64,000 nt of DNA from Sutcliffiella horikoshii. Its GTDB lineage: Bacteria; Bacillota; Bacilli; Bacillales; Bacillaceae_I. A program made the position numbers and the translations under genes. The DNA lies in the NCBI GenBank assembly GCA_001636495.1, contig KV440964.1:822666-886665 (forward strand), in the 5' to 3' direction. The notes under the pieces were generated by a model. That model did not search any database. It was not told the DNA's origin and worked only from the letters and a program-made list of their open reading frames with translations. The first letter of the stretch is position 1. Every line of letters starts with the position of its first letter. Positions 24,354 through 34,105 of this stretch are shown here, piece after piece.

Positions 24354-25100
24354 ATGGAAGAAACTATCAGTCTCAAAGAATTATTTCAAACCGTAAAGAA
24401 ACGCCTTTGGCTTATCGTCCTTATCACAGTAATTCTTACAACCATTAGCGGGCTAGTAAGCTACTTTTTATTAACACCAGTCTACCAATCTTCTACTCAG
24501 TTATTGGTAAATCAGGAAAAAACAGATCAAGCTGCATATAACACAGGTGATATCCAAGCCAATATACAGTTGATTAATACATACAATGTCATTATTAAAA
24601 GCGCGGCAATACTGGACCTTGTAAGTGAAGAGTTAAACGGTGCTTATAGTGCATTTGAATTAAACAATATGATTACAGTAGGGAGCATTCAAAACTCCCA
24701 AGTATTGACGTTAACAGTTGAGAGTACTGATCCTGTTATGGCTGCAAAAATCGCCAACACAACAGCGGAAGTATTCCAACAACAGGTCGTTTCCATTATG
24801 AATGTAGATAATGTGAATATCTTGGCTTCAGCCCAGGTAGGAGAAAACCCATCGCCAGTAAAACCTCAGCCAGTATTAAATATGGCTATCGCATTTGTAG
24901 TTGGATTAATGGCAAGTGTAGGTTTAGCATTCTTACTAGAATTCCTGGACAACACGGTTAAAACAGAACAAGACATTGAAAAACTACTGGGCCTTCCTGT
25001 ACTAGGAACGGTTGTATTAATAGAAGACAAAGATATTCAAGAAGCACAAAAAATAGCAAGAAAAGCCGCAAGAACGAGAGGTGAGACTGTTGGCTCTTAA
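24354..25100 (+). CDS. Polysaccharide chain-length modulator / BY-kinase adaptor (YveK/CapA, Wzz family)
   Basis: A 248-residue membrane protein with transmembrane helices at about 18-40 and 174-196 enclosing an extracytoplasmic Wzz domain ([34 protein letters not shown]-type helices). The proline-rich motif [12 protein letters not shown] precedes the second helix, as in chain-length regulators. The short C-terminal cytoplasmic tail activates the partner kinase encoded next, whose start overlaps this gene. SD GGAGG. Confidence 0.9.
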   Translation: MEETISLKELFQTVKKRLWLIVLITVILTTISGLVSYFLLTPVYQSSTQLLVNQEKTDQAAYNTGDIQANIQLINTYNVIIKSAAILDLVSEELNGAYSAFELNNMITVGSIQNSQVLTLTVESTDPVMAAKIANTTAEVFQQQVVSIMNVDNVNILASAQVGENPSPVKPQPVLNMAIAFVVGLMASVGLAFLLEFLDNTVKTEQDIEKLLGLPVLGTVVLIEDKDIQEAQKIARKAARTRGETVGS

Positions 25101-25800
25101 AAAATTGACCAAAAATCAAAAATCAATCGCAACAACAAGTCGCCATTTGATTGCAGAAAAATTGCCGAAGTCTCCAATCTCGGAGCAATACAGAACAATC
25201 AGAACGAACATTCAGTTCTCATTTGTGGATCAGAACCTACGCTCCATCATGGTAACGTCCTCTGGTCCATCTGAAGGAAAGTCTACTACAGCAAGTAATA
25301 TGGCGGTAGTGTTTGCACAACAAGGGAAGAAAGTGCTTTTCGTTGATGCGGATTTACGTAAACCAACGGCCCACTACACGTTCCAACAGAACAATGTGAA
25401 AGGCTTAACAACGGTGCTTACAAGGCAGTCCGCATTGCTGGAAACCATCAACCCTACAAGAATCGACAACCTCGATATCTTGACAAGTGGGCCCATTCCT
25501 CCGAATCCAGCAGAACTACTGAGTTCCAAGGCGATGGAAGAAATGTTGGCAGCGGCCTACCTGCAATATGACATGGTCATTTTTGATACGCCGCCAGTAC
25601 TTGCTGTAACAGATGCACAGCTTCTTGCAAATCAATGCGACGGTACGGTGATGGTAGTGGCAAGCGGAACCACGGACAAAGACAGCGCCCAAAAAGCGAA
25701 AGAGTTACTCGATTCCGCCAAGGCGAAGCTTCTTGGGGTTGTATTAAATGGTAAAAAGAAATCGGACGGTGCACTCTACTATTATTATGGAGGGAAATAG
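25090..25800 (+). CDS. Bacterial tyrosine kinase (BY-kinase, YwqD/EpsB/CapB type)
   Basis: A 236-residue cytoplasmic kinase that partners the membrane adaptor upstream and controls polymer export. Seen: [13 protein letters not shown], Walker [17 protein letters not shown], Walker A' [14 protein letters not shown], Walker [15 protein letters not shown] and a C-terminal autophosphorylation cluster YYYYGGK. TTG 25090 is taken as start because AGAGGTGAG lies just before it (GTG 25081 is also in frame). It overlaps the modulator gene by 11 bases. Confidence 0.92.
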   Translation: MALKKLTKNQKSIATTSRHLIAEKLPKSPISEQYRTIRTNIQFSFVDQNLRSIMVTSSGPSEGKSTTASNMAVVFAQQGKKVLFVDADLRKPTAHYTFQQNNVKGLTTVLTRQSALLETINPTRIDNLDILTSGPIPPNPAELLSSKAMEEMLAAAYLQYDMVIFDTPPVLAVTDAQLLANQCDGTVMVVASGTTDKDSAQKAKELLDSAKAKLLGVVLNGKKKSDGALYYYYGGK

Positions 25801-25820
25801 CCAAAAAGGGCTATTCCTCT
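25797..25820 (+). terminator. Terminator-like hairpin after the kinase gene
   Basis: AATAGCC (25797-25803) and GGCTATT (25809-25815) followed by CCTCTTCTTTTT. The broken T tract suggests partial termination within the cluster. Confidence 0.5.
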
Positions 25821-25896
25821 TCTTTTTGCGAAATGCTAGTGACTTTTAACCTATTAAATTTACAAAAAATATCAATAAAGAAAAGGAGGTTCCACT

Positions 25897-27732
25897 TTGA
25901 CGTACAAAAAACGGCTTTCATTCTTGATTCTGGTTGATTCTCTTATTGTCCTGTCCTCTATCTATGTGAGTTTCTGGATGCTGATCCCAAATACCAATAT
26001 CTTTAGTTCTAAAACTTTATTATTAAGCTCCCTATCCCTTATCATTTGGCATCATCTATTTGCTTATACATACAAGCTATACCACAAGGCATGGGAATAT
26101 GCGAGTATCGGTGAATTAATGGGAATTCTGAAAGCTGTCACCTATTCGGTAGCGGTAACTGGTTTCGTACAATTGTTGGTAGTCGGGAATGTGTATGGAA
26201 GAGCGTTACTCATTACTTGGATGCTACACATGATTCTTATCGGAGGGTCCAGGTTTTCCTGGAGAGTTTATCGAGATTTCTACTATAAAAAATCAACCGA
26301 CAAGAAGCATACATTAATTGTAGGTGCTGGAGCGGCAGGAAGCATGGTAGCAAGGCAATTGCTACAAAATAGAGAAGCTGAGTTACTCCCAGTTGCATTT
26401 GTGGATGATGATGAAAAGAAACACAAACTGCAAGTTTTGGGAATTCCAGTTCTCGGTAGTGTGAAAGATATCGAAACGATAGTGGAAAAGCTAGAAATAG
26501 ATAATATCATCATTGCTATTCCGTCACTGGGTAAGAAAGAAATCAATATCATCTATCAAGAGTGTGTGAAAACCGATGCAAAAACAAAAATCATACCTAT
26601 GCTTGAGGATCTCATGTCCGGTAAAATATCCGTTAACGAATTCCGTGACGTTGAGGTGGAAGACCTTCTTGGAAGAGACCCGGTAAAACTAGATATGGAA
26701 AGCATCTCAGAATCCATTACAGGGAAGACAGTTCTTGTAACAGGAGCTGGAGGTTCCATCGGGTCGGAAATCTGTCGTCAGATATCCAACTTTACTCCTA
26801 AAAACCTTATTCTGCTAGGTCATGGTGAAAACAGTATCTATTCCATCGAATTGGAGTTACGTGCCAAATACGATGAGAGCATCAACATCTATACAGAGAT
26901 AGCGGACATACAGGATAGAAGTAAGATCTTCACTATTATGGAAAAATATCGTCCAGATGTAGTGTACCATGCGGCAGCTCATAAGCATGTACCGCTAATG
27001 GAACGAAACCCGGAAGAAGCGGTGAAGAACAATATCTTCGGATCAAAAAATGTAGCAGAAGCAGCGGATACATTCAGTGTAGGGACATTTGTACTTGTTT
27101 CTTCTGACAAAGCAGTGAATCCCACTAACATAATGGGATCGACGAAACGTTTTGCAGAAATGGTGGTCCAGCAATTGGCCCAGGAAAGTAAAACAAAGTT
27201 TGTAGCTGTACGGTTTGGGAATGTTCTAGGGAGTAGAGGGAGTGTTATTCCTCTATTTAAAAAGCAGATCCAAGCTGGTGGACCAATTACTGTAACACAC
27301 CCTGATATGACAAGATATTTTATGACCATTCCAGAGGCTTCCAGGTTGGTTATTCAGGCTGGCACATTAGCTCGAGGTGGAGAGGTTTTTGTCCTAGACA
27401 TGGGTGAGCCTGTTAAAATTGTCGATTTGGCCAAGAATCTCATTACACTTTCTGGTTATTCCATTGATGAAATTGGGATTAAATACTCAGGTATTAGACC
27501 TGGTGAAAAAATGTATGAAGAATTACTGAATGAAGACGAAATTCATAAAGCTGACATTTTCCCGAAAATTCATATAGGTAAAGCGGCCATAAAAGATAAA
27601 GAAATATTGAACTATTTCTTATGTAACTTTGACAATATGAAAGAGAGCGAGTTAAGGCACTATCTTCTGTCTGTTGCGAACAATAGAGAGAGAGAGCTTG
27701 CACACCTACTTAAGAAGACGGTATCTGTATAA
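25897..27732 (+). CDS. UDP-N-acetylglucosamine 4,6-dehydratase, membrane type (CapD/EpsC/PglF family)
   Basis: A 611-residue protein: four N-terminal transmembrane helices (to about 120), a Rossmann-like domain (IVGAGAAGSMVARQLL), then the SDR catalytic domain with VTGAGGSIGSEICRQ (about residue 285), VYHAAAHKHVPLME, VSSDKAVNPTNIMGSTKR (the Met-x3-Lys variant typical of this family) and VRFGNVLGSRGSVIPLF. It makes UDP-4-keto-6-deoxy-GlcNAc, the first step to bacillosamine-type sugars. TTG start with SD AAAGGAGG. Confidence 0.92.
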   Translation: MTYKKRLSFLILVDSLIVLSSIYVSFWMLIPNTNIFSSKTLLLSSLSLIIWHHLFAYTYKLYHKAWEYASIGELMGILKAVTYSVAVTGFVQLLVVGNVYGRALLITWMLHMILIGGSRFSWRVYRDFYYKKSTDKKHTLIVGAGAAGSMVARQLLQNREAELLPVAFVDDDEKKHKLQVLGIPVLGSVKDIETIVEKLEIDNIIIAIPSLGKKEINIIYQECVKTDAKTKIIPMLEDLMSGKISVNEFRDVEVEDLLGRDPVKLDMESISESITGKTVLVTGAGGSIGSEICRQISNFTPKNLILLGHGENSIYSIELELRAKYDESINIYTEIADIQDRSKIFTIMEKYRPDVVYHAAAHKHVPLMERNPEEAVKNNIFGSKNVAEAADTFSVGTFVLVSSDKAVNPTNIMGSTKRFAEMVVQQLAQESKTKFVAVRFGNVLGSRGSVIPLFKKQIQAGGPITVTHPDMTRYFMTIPEASRLVIQAGTLARGGEVFVLDMGEPVKIVDLAKNLITLSGYSIDEIGIKYSGIRPGEKMYEELLNEDEIHKADIFPKIHIGKAAIKDKEILNYFLCNFDNMKESELRHYLLSVANNRERELAHLLKKTVSV

Positions 27733-27747
27733 GGGGGAACGAGTTTT

Positions 27748-28641
27748 ATGCAAAAAGTAAGAAAAGCAATTATACCAGCAGCGGGATTAGGGACAAGATT
27801 CCTTCCTGCGACAAAAGCACAACCTAAAGAGATGCTACCAATTGTGGATAAACCAACTATCCAATTCATTATTGAAGAGGCGGTAGCTTCAGGGATTGAA
27901 GATATTATTATTGTCAGTGGACGCGGGAAGCGTGCGATTGAGGATCACTTTGACAAGTCCTATGAATTAGAAGAGACATTAGCGAAAAAAGGAAAGTTTG
28001 ACCAACTAGAAGAGATTCAAGAAATCTCTAAACTAGCTAACATTCATTATATCCGACAAAAAGAACCTCTTGGTCTAGGGCATGCTATCGGCTGTGCAAA
28101 ACGCTTTATCGGAGACGAGCCCTTTGCGGTACTCCTTGGCGATGATATTGTGTATTCCCCGGATAAGCCTTGTTTAAAGCAGTTGATCGAGATATATGAG
28201 CGTTTTAATTCTTCCGTTCTAGGTGTCCAGCAGGTACCAATTGAGGATGTATCTAAGTATGGTGTCATCTCCATAAGGAATGGTGAAATAGATGAGCACT
28301 GCTTCCATATTGATAGTTTGGTTGAAAAACCAAAAATGGAGGAAGCTCCATCAAACCATGCGATTATGGGAAGATACATACTCCGTCCTGAAATATTCGA
28401 CATTCTAGAGACACAAGCACCAGGCGCTGGTGGAGAAGTTCAACTAACAGATGCAATTAAAGAATTAAACGAGAAACAAATGGTAGTAGCATATGAATTT
28501 AGTGGAGTTCGCCATGACGTTGGAGATAAATTTGGCTTCATTAAAGCTCAATTGGATTTTGCTTTAGAGCGAGAAGACTTAAGAGAGCAAATTGTAGACT
28601 ATATGGAGCTATTAATAGAAAAAGCAAAGACTCATGTTTAA
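27748..28641 (+). CDS. galU: UTP-glucose-1-phosphate uridylyltransferase
   Basis: A 297-residue GalU/GtaB-type nucleotidyltransferase making UDP-glucose from UTP and glucose-1-P. Seen: [47 protein letters not shown] and [12 protein letters not shown]. It follows the dehydratase by 15 bases with SD AGGGGG and supplies the precursor for the polymer. Length is typical. Confidence 0.96.
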   Translation: MQKVRKAIIPAAGLGTRFLPATKAQPKEMLPIVDKPTIQFIIEEAVASGIEDIIIVSGRGKRAIEDHFDKSYELEETLAKKGKFDQLEEIQEISKLANIHYIRQKEPLGLGHAIGCAKRFIGDEPFAVLLGDDIVYSPDKPCLKQLIEIYERFNSSVLGVQQVPIEDVSKYGVISIRNGEIDEHCFHIDSLVEKPKMEEAPSNHAIMGRYILRPEIFDILETQAPGAGGEVQLTDAIKELNEKQMVVAYEFSGVRHDVGDKFGFIKAQLDFALEREDLREQIVDYMELLIEKAKTHV

Positions 28642-28659
28642 GTAAAAGAAGCAATAACA

Positions 28660-28790
28660 AGGTGATGTCTCCTTACCTTTATCAATGGAAGCACTCGGTT
28701 GCACTGTGGGTGGGGGAATTTCCCCACCTTAGATACAAGAAGTTATCAGTGGTGTAGTGTGAGGTGGGGTTAAATGCCCTTTTTTTTATG
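28660..28790 (+). ncRNA. Structured leader between galU and the biosynthesis genes: candidate antitermination/attenuation element
   Basis: Three complementary segments: GGTGGGG (28709-28715), CCCCACCT (28722-28729) and AGGTGGGG (28762-28769). The middle one can pair with either neighbour perfectly, so two folds exclude each other. A short GGG/CCC stem follows the third segment and runs into eight T (28780-28787). Upstream are AAGCACTCGGTTGCACTG and AAGGTGATGTCTCCTTACCTT. In B. subtilis an eps-associated RNA (EAR) lies in the eps operon and promotes antitermination; position and GC-rich folding suggest a related element, but I cannot confirm the family. Confidence 0.55.
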
Positions 28791-28880
28791 TATTGGGAGA
28801 TTAGTAGTTACCTGGAAATGAAGTTGATTTCCAGATAAGTCCTTATCTACTAAAGAATTAGCCAATAGAGGAAGGAAGAC

Positions 28881-30017
28881 TTGAAGATGACTACAACAAA
28901 AGTTAACGAAAGAATTTTCCTATCATCGCCACATATGAGTGATGAAGGTTATGAACTGGAATATGTAAAGGAAGCATTCGATACTAACTGGATCGCTCCT
29001 CTAGGAGAAAACGTGAATGGATTTGAAATAGAACTAGCAGAAAAGGTTGGTTCAAAAGCGGCTGCAGCACTCTCTTCTGGAACGGCAGCTATTCATTTAG
29101 CTTTAAGAGCTGCAGGAGTGAGTGAAGGGGATATCGTATTCTGTCCAACACTTACATTTTCAGCTACAGCTAACCCAATTATCTATCAAAACGCTGTTCC
29201 GGTATTTATAGATAGTAATTATGAAACGTGGAATATTTGTCCACAAGCATTAGAAGATGCTTTTCTAAGGTACCCTGAAGTAAAAGCAGTCATCGTAGTT
29301 CACCTTTATGGCTTGTCTGCTGATATGGATAGAATTGTAGAACTTTGCAAGAAGTATAATGTGGCAATAATAGAAGATGCTGCTGAAAGTTTAGGAACTT
29401 ACTATAAAGGTAAGCATACTGGAACATTTGGTGATTATGGCATCTTCTCTTTTAATGGTAACAAAATCATCACTACTTCTGGTGGAGGTATGTTGGTTTC
29501 TAATAATGAAGAAAAAATCTCTAAAGCTAGGTTCTGGGCTACTCAATCAAGAGATCAAGCTAGACACTATCAACATAGTGAATTGGGTTTTAATTACCGC
29601 ATGAGTAATGTGGTGGCTGGTATTGGTAGAGGACAGTTGAAAGTTCTAAATCAAAGAGTAGAAAAGAAAAAATATATTTATGAATTTTATAAAAGAGAAC
29701 TTAGTGAACTTGAAGGAGTCCAGTTTATGCCTAGTAATGATTGGGATGAACCGAACTATTGGTTAAGTTCAATGACGTTGACTGGTAAAGTGAGACCTAT
29801 TCATATTTTTGAAGCGTTGGAAGCTGAGAATATTGAATCAAGACCAGTGTGGAAGCCGATGCATTTGCAGCCTTTCTTCGAGAAATATGATTATATTGGA
29901 GAGGATGTTTCGGAGAACTTGTTTGAGAATGGTGTATGTCTACCGTCTGATACGAAGATGACAGATGAAGACTTAGAAAGAGTTGTAGAAACTATTAAGG
30001 GGATGTGGTTAAAGTAA
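28881..30017 (+). CDS. DegT/DnrJ/EryC1-family sugar aminotransferase (PglE/EpsN type)
   Basis: A 378-residue PLP enzyme. Seen: YEL-EYVKEAFDTNWIAPLG near the N terminus (EpsN/PglE signature), SGTAAIHLALRAAGV, IIEDAAESLGTYYKGK and the PLP-binding Lys in SFNGNKIITTSGGGML. It should aminate the UDP-4-keto-6-deoxy sugar made by the dehydratase, giving UDP-4-amino-4,6-dideoxy-GlcNAc. TTG start with SD AGGAAGG (ATG 28887 is an alternative). From here to about 43 kb base composition is clearly more AT-rich. Confidence 0.92.
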   Translation: MKMTTTKVNERIFLSSPHMSDEGYELEYVKEAFDTNWIAPLGENVNGFEIELAEKVGSKAAAALSSGTAAIHLALRAAGVSEGDIVFCPTLTFSATANPIIYQNAVPVFIDSNYETWNICPQALEDAFLRYPEVKAVIVVHLYGLSADMDRIVELCKKYNVAIIEDAAESLGTYYKGKHTGTFGDYGIFSFNGNKIITTSGGGMLVSNNEEKISKARFWATQSRDQARHYQHSELGFNYRMSNVVAGIGRGQLKVLNQRVEKKKYIYEFYKRELSELEGVQFMPSNDWDEPNYWLSSMTLTGKVRPIHIFEALEAENIESRPVWKPMHLQPFFEKYDYIGEDVSENLFENGVCLPSDTKMTDEDLERVVETIKGMWLK

Positions 30018-30673
30018 TGAAAGACTCCAAAGGTGGTATTTATAGGAGATTTGTAAAAAGGCCAATGGATTTTATTGTTTCTTTAGTTGCAATTATCTCT
30101 ATAAGTTCAGTACTTTTAATAGTAGCTTTCTTAGTAAGAAAAAACCTCGGTAGTCCAATTATTTTCAAACAAAAACGACCTGGATTAAACGGTGAGATCT
30201 TTACTATGTATAAGTTTAGATCAATGACTGATGAAAAAGATGAGAACGGGAAATTGTTACCTGATAGTATCAGACTTACTAAATTCGGAAAATTATTAAG
30301 GTCTACTTCTCTTGATGAATTACCTGAGCTAATCAATATATTGAAAGGTGATATGTCATTTGTAGGGCCAAGGCCTCTGTCTGTTAAGTATTTACCTTAT
30401 TACAATGAGCTAGAGAAACAGAGGCACGATGTTCGTCCAGGCTTAACAGGATTAGCGCAAATTAATGGAAGAAACAAAGCCAATTGGGAACAAAGGTTCG
30501 CTTTAGATGTTGAGTATGTAAGTGAATTATCATTTATCAATGATATCAAAATTATTATCAAAACATTTTTGGTTGTTTTCAAAAGAAGTGATGTTGTTAT
30601 AAGGGGAACAGGTACTGTTGAAAACTTTCATCAATATCGTATGAAACAACAAAGTGAAAGAGAAAGCCAATGA
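30017..30673 (+). CDS. Initiating sugar-phosphate transferase (EpsL/PglC type)
   Basis: A 218-residue monotopic phosphoglycosyl transferase that moves a sugar-1-phosphate to undecaprenyl phosphate, starting repeat-unit assembly. Seen: FVKRPMDFIVSLVAIISI (membrane re-entrant helix), FKQKRPGLNGEIFTMYKFRS, LPELINILKGDMSFVGPRPL (catalytic Asp-Glu region differs slightly in spacing) and RPGLTGLAQINGRN. ATG 30017 overlaps the stop of the aminotransferase (TAATG). Likely substrate: the diamino or amino sugar nucleotide of the two preceding enzymes. Confidence 0.93.
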   Translation: MKDSKGGIYRRFVKRPMDFIVSLVAIISISSVLLIVAFLVRKNLGSPIIFKQKRPGLNGEIFTMYKFRSMTDEKDENGKLLPDSIRLTKFGKLLRSTSLDELPELINILKGDMSFVGPRPLSVKYLPYYNELEKQRHDVRPGLTGLAQINGRNKANWEQRFALDVEYVSELSFINDIKIIIKTFLVVFKRSDVVIRGTGTVENFHQYRMKQQSERESQ

Positions 30674-31767
30674 AAGAAATAGGCAGTGAACTTTGGTCAG
30701 ATGAGAGTTTAAATGATAAAAATAATGGGAGCTTCCAAGACCAAATTAATTTTGGTGATGATAAGAAATTATTGTTTTCTGGAAGGACTGCAATAGATTA
30801 TGTTTTAGAAGACATATCGAAACCTATCATAAAGGTGTATATGCCTTCTTATTGTTGTGCTTCTATGTTGCAGCCATTTATTGATAGAAAAATCGAAATA
30901 GAATATTATGATGTTATCTCTGATAGAGAAGGCTTAAAATATAAAATTAATTACGATACTGATATTGATGTGTTTTTTGCAAATAGTTATTTTGGATATG
31001 AGATAACAGCAATGGACTCTATTATTACAGAATTCAAAAGTAGGAACATTATTGTTATTGAAGATATAACTCATCGTTTACTAAGTAAAAATAATTTTTG
31101 TGAAAAAGCAGATTATTTTGTTGCTAGTTTAAGAAAGTGGTTTCCAATTCCAAGTGGGGGATTAGCGATTAAACTAGAAGGCTATTTCAAAGATATCAAA
31201 TTGTTATCTCCTTCAGCAAAAATAGTAGATAATAAAATTGCAGCTATGAGTAAAAAGGCAGAGTATATAAGGGGATTAGAACTCAATAAACATTTTTCCA
31301 TACATGAAAAAACTAACTTCCTAAGCCTATTTTCTGAATTTAATAAGAGTCTGCAGTTGGATTATAAAAACATTAAGATAGATGATGTTTCAGCTGACAT
31401 TTTATCTAAAGTGGATATTTTTAACATACAGAAAAGACGTCGTGAAAACTCAAAATATATACATGATACTCTTAATACTTCAACGATTATAAACTTCCTT
31501 ATTACTGAACCTGACTTCAATAGAGACTGTCCACTTTTTGTACCGATTATGGTTAGAGCAGACAAGAGAGAGGAAGTTCAACAACATTTTATAACAAATA
31601 ATATTTTTTGCCCTGTACACTGGCCAATACCGAATATTAATTCATTAGATAACATTACAGTAAAGATATATAACGAAGAACTTTCGTTAATCTGTGACCA
31701 AAGATATGATCATGATGATGTTAAAAGAACAGTTAACACGTTAGGAGAATTTATAGATACTTTATGA
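30670..31767 (+). CDS. DegT-like PLP-fold protein, diverged
   Basis: A 365-residue protein related to sugar aminotransferases but diverged. Seen: LLFSGRTAIDYVLEDI (in place of the usual SGT motif), MPSYCCASMLQPFIDR, VFFANSYFGYE, IIVIEDITHRLL and the Lys in VASLRKWFPIPSGGLAIK that should bind PLP. The C-terminal half has CPVHWPIPN as in DegT proteins. Its ATG overlaps the previous stop (ATGA). With the ATP-grasp and FemAB-like proteins downstream it probably makes or attaches a modified amino group on the polymer; no exact function. Confidence 0.75.
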   Translation: MKEIGSELWSDESLNDKNNGSFQDQINFGDDKKLLFSGRTAIDYVLEDISKPIIKVYMPSYCCASMLQPFIDRKIEIEYYDVISDREGLKYKINYDTDIDVFFANSYFGYEITAMDSIITEFKSRNIIVIEDITHRLLSKNNFCEKADYFVASLRKWFPIPSGGLAIKLEGYFKDIKLLSPSAKIVDNKIAAMSKKAEYIRGLELNKHFSIHEKTNFLSLFSEFNKSLQLDYKNIKIDDVSADILSKVDIFNIQKRRRENSKYIHDTLNTSTIINFLITEPDFNRDCPLFVPIMVRADKREEVQQHFITNNIFCPVHWPIPNINSLDNITVKIYNEELSLICDQRYDHDDVKRTVNTLGEFIDTL

Positions 31768-32753
31768 TGGATATATACTTCGAACCAAATTATGGAAAGT
31801 TAAATGAAAAGATCGAACATGGGGTTTGTAATGTGTTTCGCCATGAAAGTCCTTATGGTACAGTGCATCATATGTTTATAAAACGAGAGATTCCTATCCA
31901 CATCAATAACCAGACATATTTTGACTTGGTTACTCCATATGGGTATGGGGGACCTATTATTGTAAATTGCAATAGAGAAAAAAAGACTGAACTAATCAAA
32001 GAATTTAAAATTAAGTTTCAAAAGTATTGTGAAGAAAACAATATTGTTAGTGAATTTGTACGCTTTCATCCTATCGCTAGAAATGCTGAAGATTTACATT
32101 TTATTTATAATATAGAGAATATTAGGAAGACGGTAGGGACGAATCTACACGATTTTGAAGATCCTATTAATATAGAATTTTCAAAGAGTACTAGAAAAAC
32201 AATACGAAGAATTATGAATTCTGGAGTAACTTACAGGATAATAGAAAGTCCCGAAAATATTAATACCTTTAAAGAAATATATTATTCAACAATGGATAGA
32301 AATGATGCTTCTGACTATTATTATTTTGACGATGATTATTTTGACAACTGTTTAAAGTATTTTAGAAACCATATTATTATGGTAGAGGTTCAATTTAACG
32401 GGAAGGTTATAGCTTCTGGGTTCTACTTTGTATATGGAGAAATAGTTCACGCGCATTTATCAGGTACATTGGAAGGATACTTGCATCTTTCACCTGCATA
32501 TATTATTAAGCATGCTACAGCTGAATGGGCAATAGAACATGGCATCAAGCTAATACACTATGGCGGTGGTACAAGCAATAGTATTAAAGATCCTTTGTAT
32601 CAATTTAAGAAAAAATTCGGGAAAAATACTGAATTTGATTTCTATATTGGCAAAAAAGTATGGAATACAGATGTATATAAGCAGTTATGCGATAAGAAAG
32701 ATGTTGAGCTTGACGTAAACTTCTTTCCAGCATATAGGTATGATTTAAACTGA
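31764..32753 (+). CDS. FemAB/GNAT-like acyl- or aminoacyltransferase
   Basis: A 329-residue protein of the FemAB-like GNAT superfamily. Seen: FDLVTPYGYGGPII (residues about 52-65, hallmark), SEFVRFHPIARN, NIEFSKSTRKTIRRIMNSGV, ASGFYFVYGEIVHAHLSGT and LIHYGGGTSNSIKDPLYQFK. Family members transfer amino acids (from aminoacyl-tRNA) or acyl groups to amino sugars. It overlaps the upstream gene by four bases (ATGA). Confidence 0.8.
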   Translation: MMDIYFEPNYGKLNEKIEHGVCNVFRHESPYGTVHHMFIKREIPIHINNQTYFDLVTPYGYGGPIIVNCNREKKTELIKEFKIKFQKYCEENNIVSEFVRFHPIARNAEDLHFIYNIENIRKTVGTNLHDFEDPINIEFSKSTRKTIRRIMNSGVTYRIIESPENINTFKEIYYSTMDRNDASDYYYFDDDYFDNCLKYFRNHIIMVEVQFNGKVIASGFYFVYGEIVHAHLSGTLEGYLHLSPAYIIKHATAEWAIEHGIKLIHYGGGTSNSIKDPLYQFKKKFGKNTEFDFYIGKKVWNTDVYKQLCDKKDVELDVNFFPAYRYDLN

Positions 32754-32803
32754 TTTATAAAATTTATAAACCGTAGCAAAAAGATATGGGTGGGGTTGTA
32801 ATT

Positions 32804-34105
32804 ATGTCCGAATTAACAGGAAAGAGATTATTGGTTTTAGGTGGTTCTAGAATTTCGAGCGAAATAGTGAGAAAAGCGCAAGAACTTGGGGTTTATACAA
32901 TAGTTACAGATTGGTATAACGAAGATAAATCACCTGCAAAAAAAATAGCTGACAAGGCTTTTATGACAAGCACCTCTGATATTCAAGCAATGCTTAAGTT
33001 AATAAAAGATGAAAAGGTTGATGGTATACTTACTGGGTTTACTGATTCGACCTTACCTTATTATGCGCAAATATGTAAGGCGGCAGGATTACCTTGTTAC
33101 GGTACAATAGAACAATTTGAAATTTTAACAAATAAAAGAGTGTATAAAGAAATTTGTCGGGATTTTGGTGTCCCGGTAGTAGAAGAATACAACATTAATG
33201 AAGCTGATTTAGATAAGGATATAGTTAATAATATCAAATATCCAGTGTTAGTAAAGCCTGCAGATAATAGTGGAGGAAGAGGAGTCTCTATCTGCAATAA
33301 TAAGGAGGAACTACACCACGGTTTTAATAAGGCACTTGGTTTTTCGGAAAGTAAGGAAGTTATCGTAGAGAGATATATTAAGGGAAAAGAAGTAACGGTT
33401 TTCTATACTTTACAGAATGGGGAAATTTACTTAAGTGCATTAGGTAATAGGCATATTAATAGCAATCAAGATAAAGTTATAGCTCTTCCAGTAGCATATA
33501 CATTCCCTTCTATTAATTTAAATGATTATCAAAAAAACATAGAGCCAAGGGTTAAAAAGATGTTTCAATCATTAGGAATGAAAAATGGTTTGGTATTTAT
33601 GCAATGCCTTATTGAAGATAATGAGTGTGTTGTATACGACATAGGTTATAGACTAACTGGTTCATTAGAATATAAATTACTGGAATCAATTTGTGATTAT
33701 AATCCATTGGAGATGTTAATAAGATTTGCATTGACTGGACAGATGGCGGAGTATTCTCTAAATGAAAAAAGGGTAAATCCTGAGTGGAAGAGATATGGTT
33801 GTAATGTATCCTTTTTAATTAAACCAGGCGTAATAGATAAAATTTATGGTATGGATGAAATTGTAAAAATACCAGGCGTTATAGATGCAGTATTGGCTCG
33901 TACTGAGGGTGAAGAAATTTTAGAATCAGACAAGGGCACTTTGAAACAAATAATTATGAGAGTTTTTGCAACGGCCGCTAGTCAAGAGGAGTTAGAAAGA
34001 ATTTTGGATGAAATTTATTCTAGTTTAAAGGTTTTATCAATAGATGGAGATAACATGCTTTTAGAGGGATTTGATACAAAAGATTTAAGAGGTGCATTAA
34101 TTTGA
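32804..34105 (+). CDS. ATP-grasp carboxylate-amine ligase
   Basis: A 433-residue ligase. Seen: a pre-ATP-grasp domain (KRLLVLGGSRISSEIVRKAQ, DGILTGFTDSTLPYYAQICK), NKRVYKEICRDFGVPVVEEY, the ATP-binding loop LVKPADNSGGRGVSIC and MQCLIEDNECVVYDIGYRLT. It should join a carboxylate (amino acid or hydroxy acid) to an amine through an acyl-phosphate. ATG 32804 is preferred because GGTGGGG lies just upstream; an in-frame ATG at 32786 exists. Its position suggests modification of the 4-amino sugar. Confidence 0.85.
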   Translation: MSELTGKRLLVLGGSRISSEIVRKAQELGVYTIVTDWYNEDKSPAKKIADKAFMTSTSDIQAMLKLIKDEKVDGILTGFTDSTLPYYAQICKAAGLPCYGTIEQFEILTNKRVYKEICRDFGVPVVEEYNINEADLDKDIVNNIKYPVLVKPADNSGGRGVSICNNKEELHHGFNKALGFSESKEVIVERYIKGKEVTVFYTLQNGEIYLSALGNRHINSNQDKVIALPVAYTFPSINLNDYQKNIEPRVKKMFQSLGMKNGLVFMQCLIEDNECVVYDIGYRLTGSLEYKLLESICDYNPLEMLIRFALTGQMAEYSLNEKRVNPEWKRYGCNVSFLIKPGVIDKIYGMDEIVKIPGVIDAVLARTEGEEILESDKGTLKQIIMRVFATAASQEELERILDEIYSSLKVLSIDGDNMLLEGFDTKDLRGALI

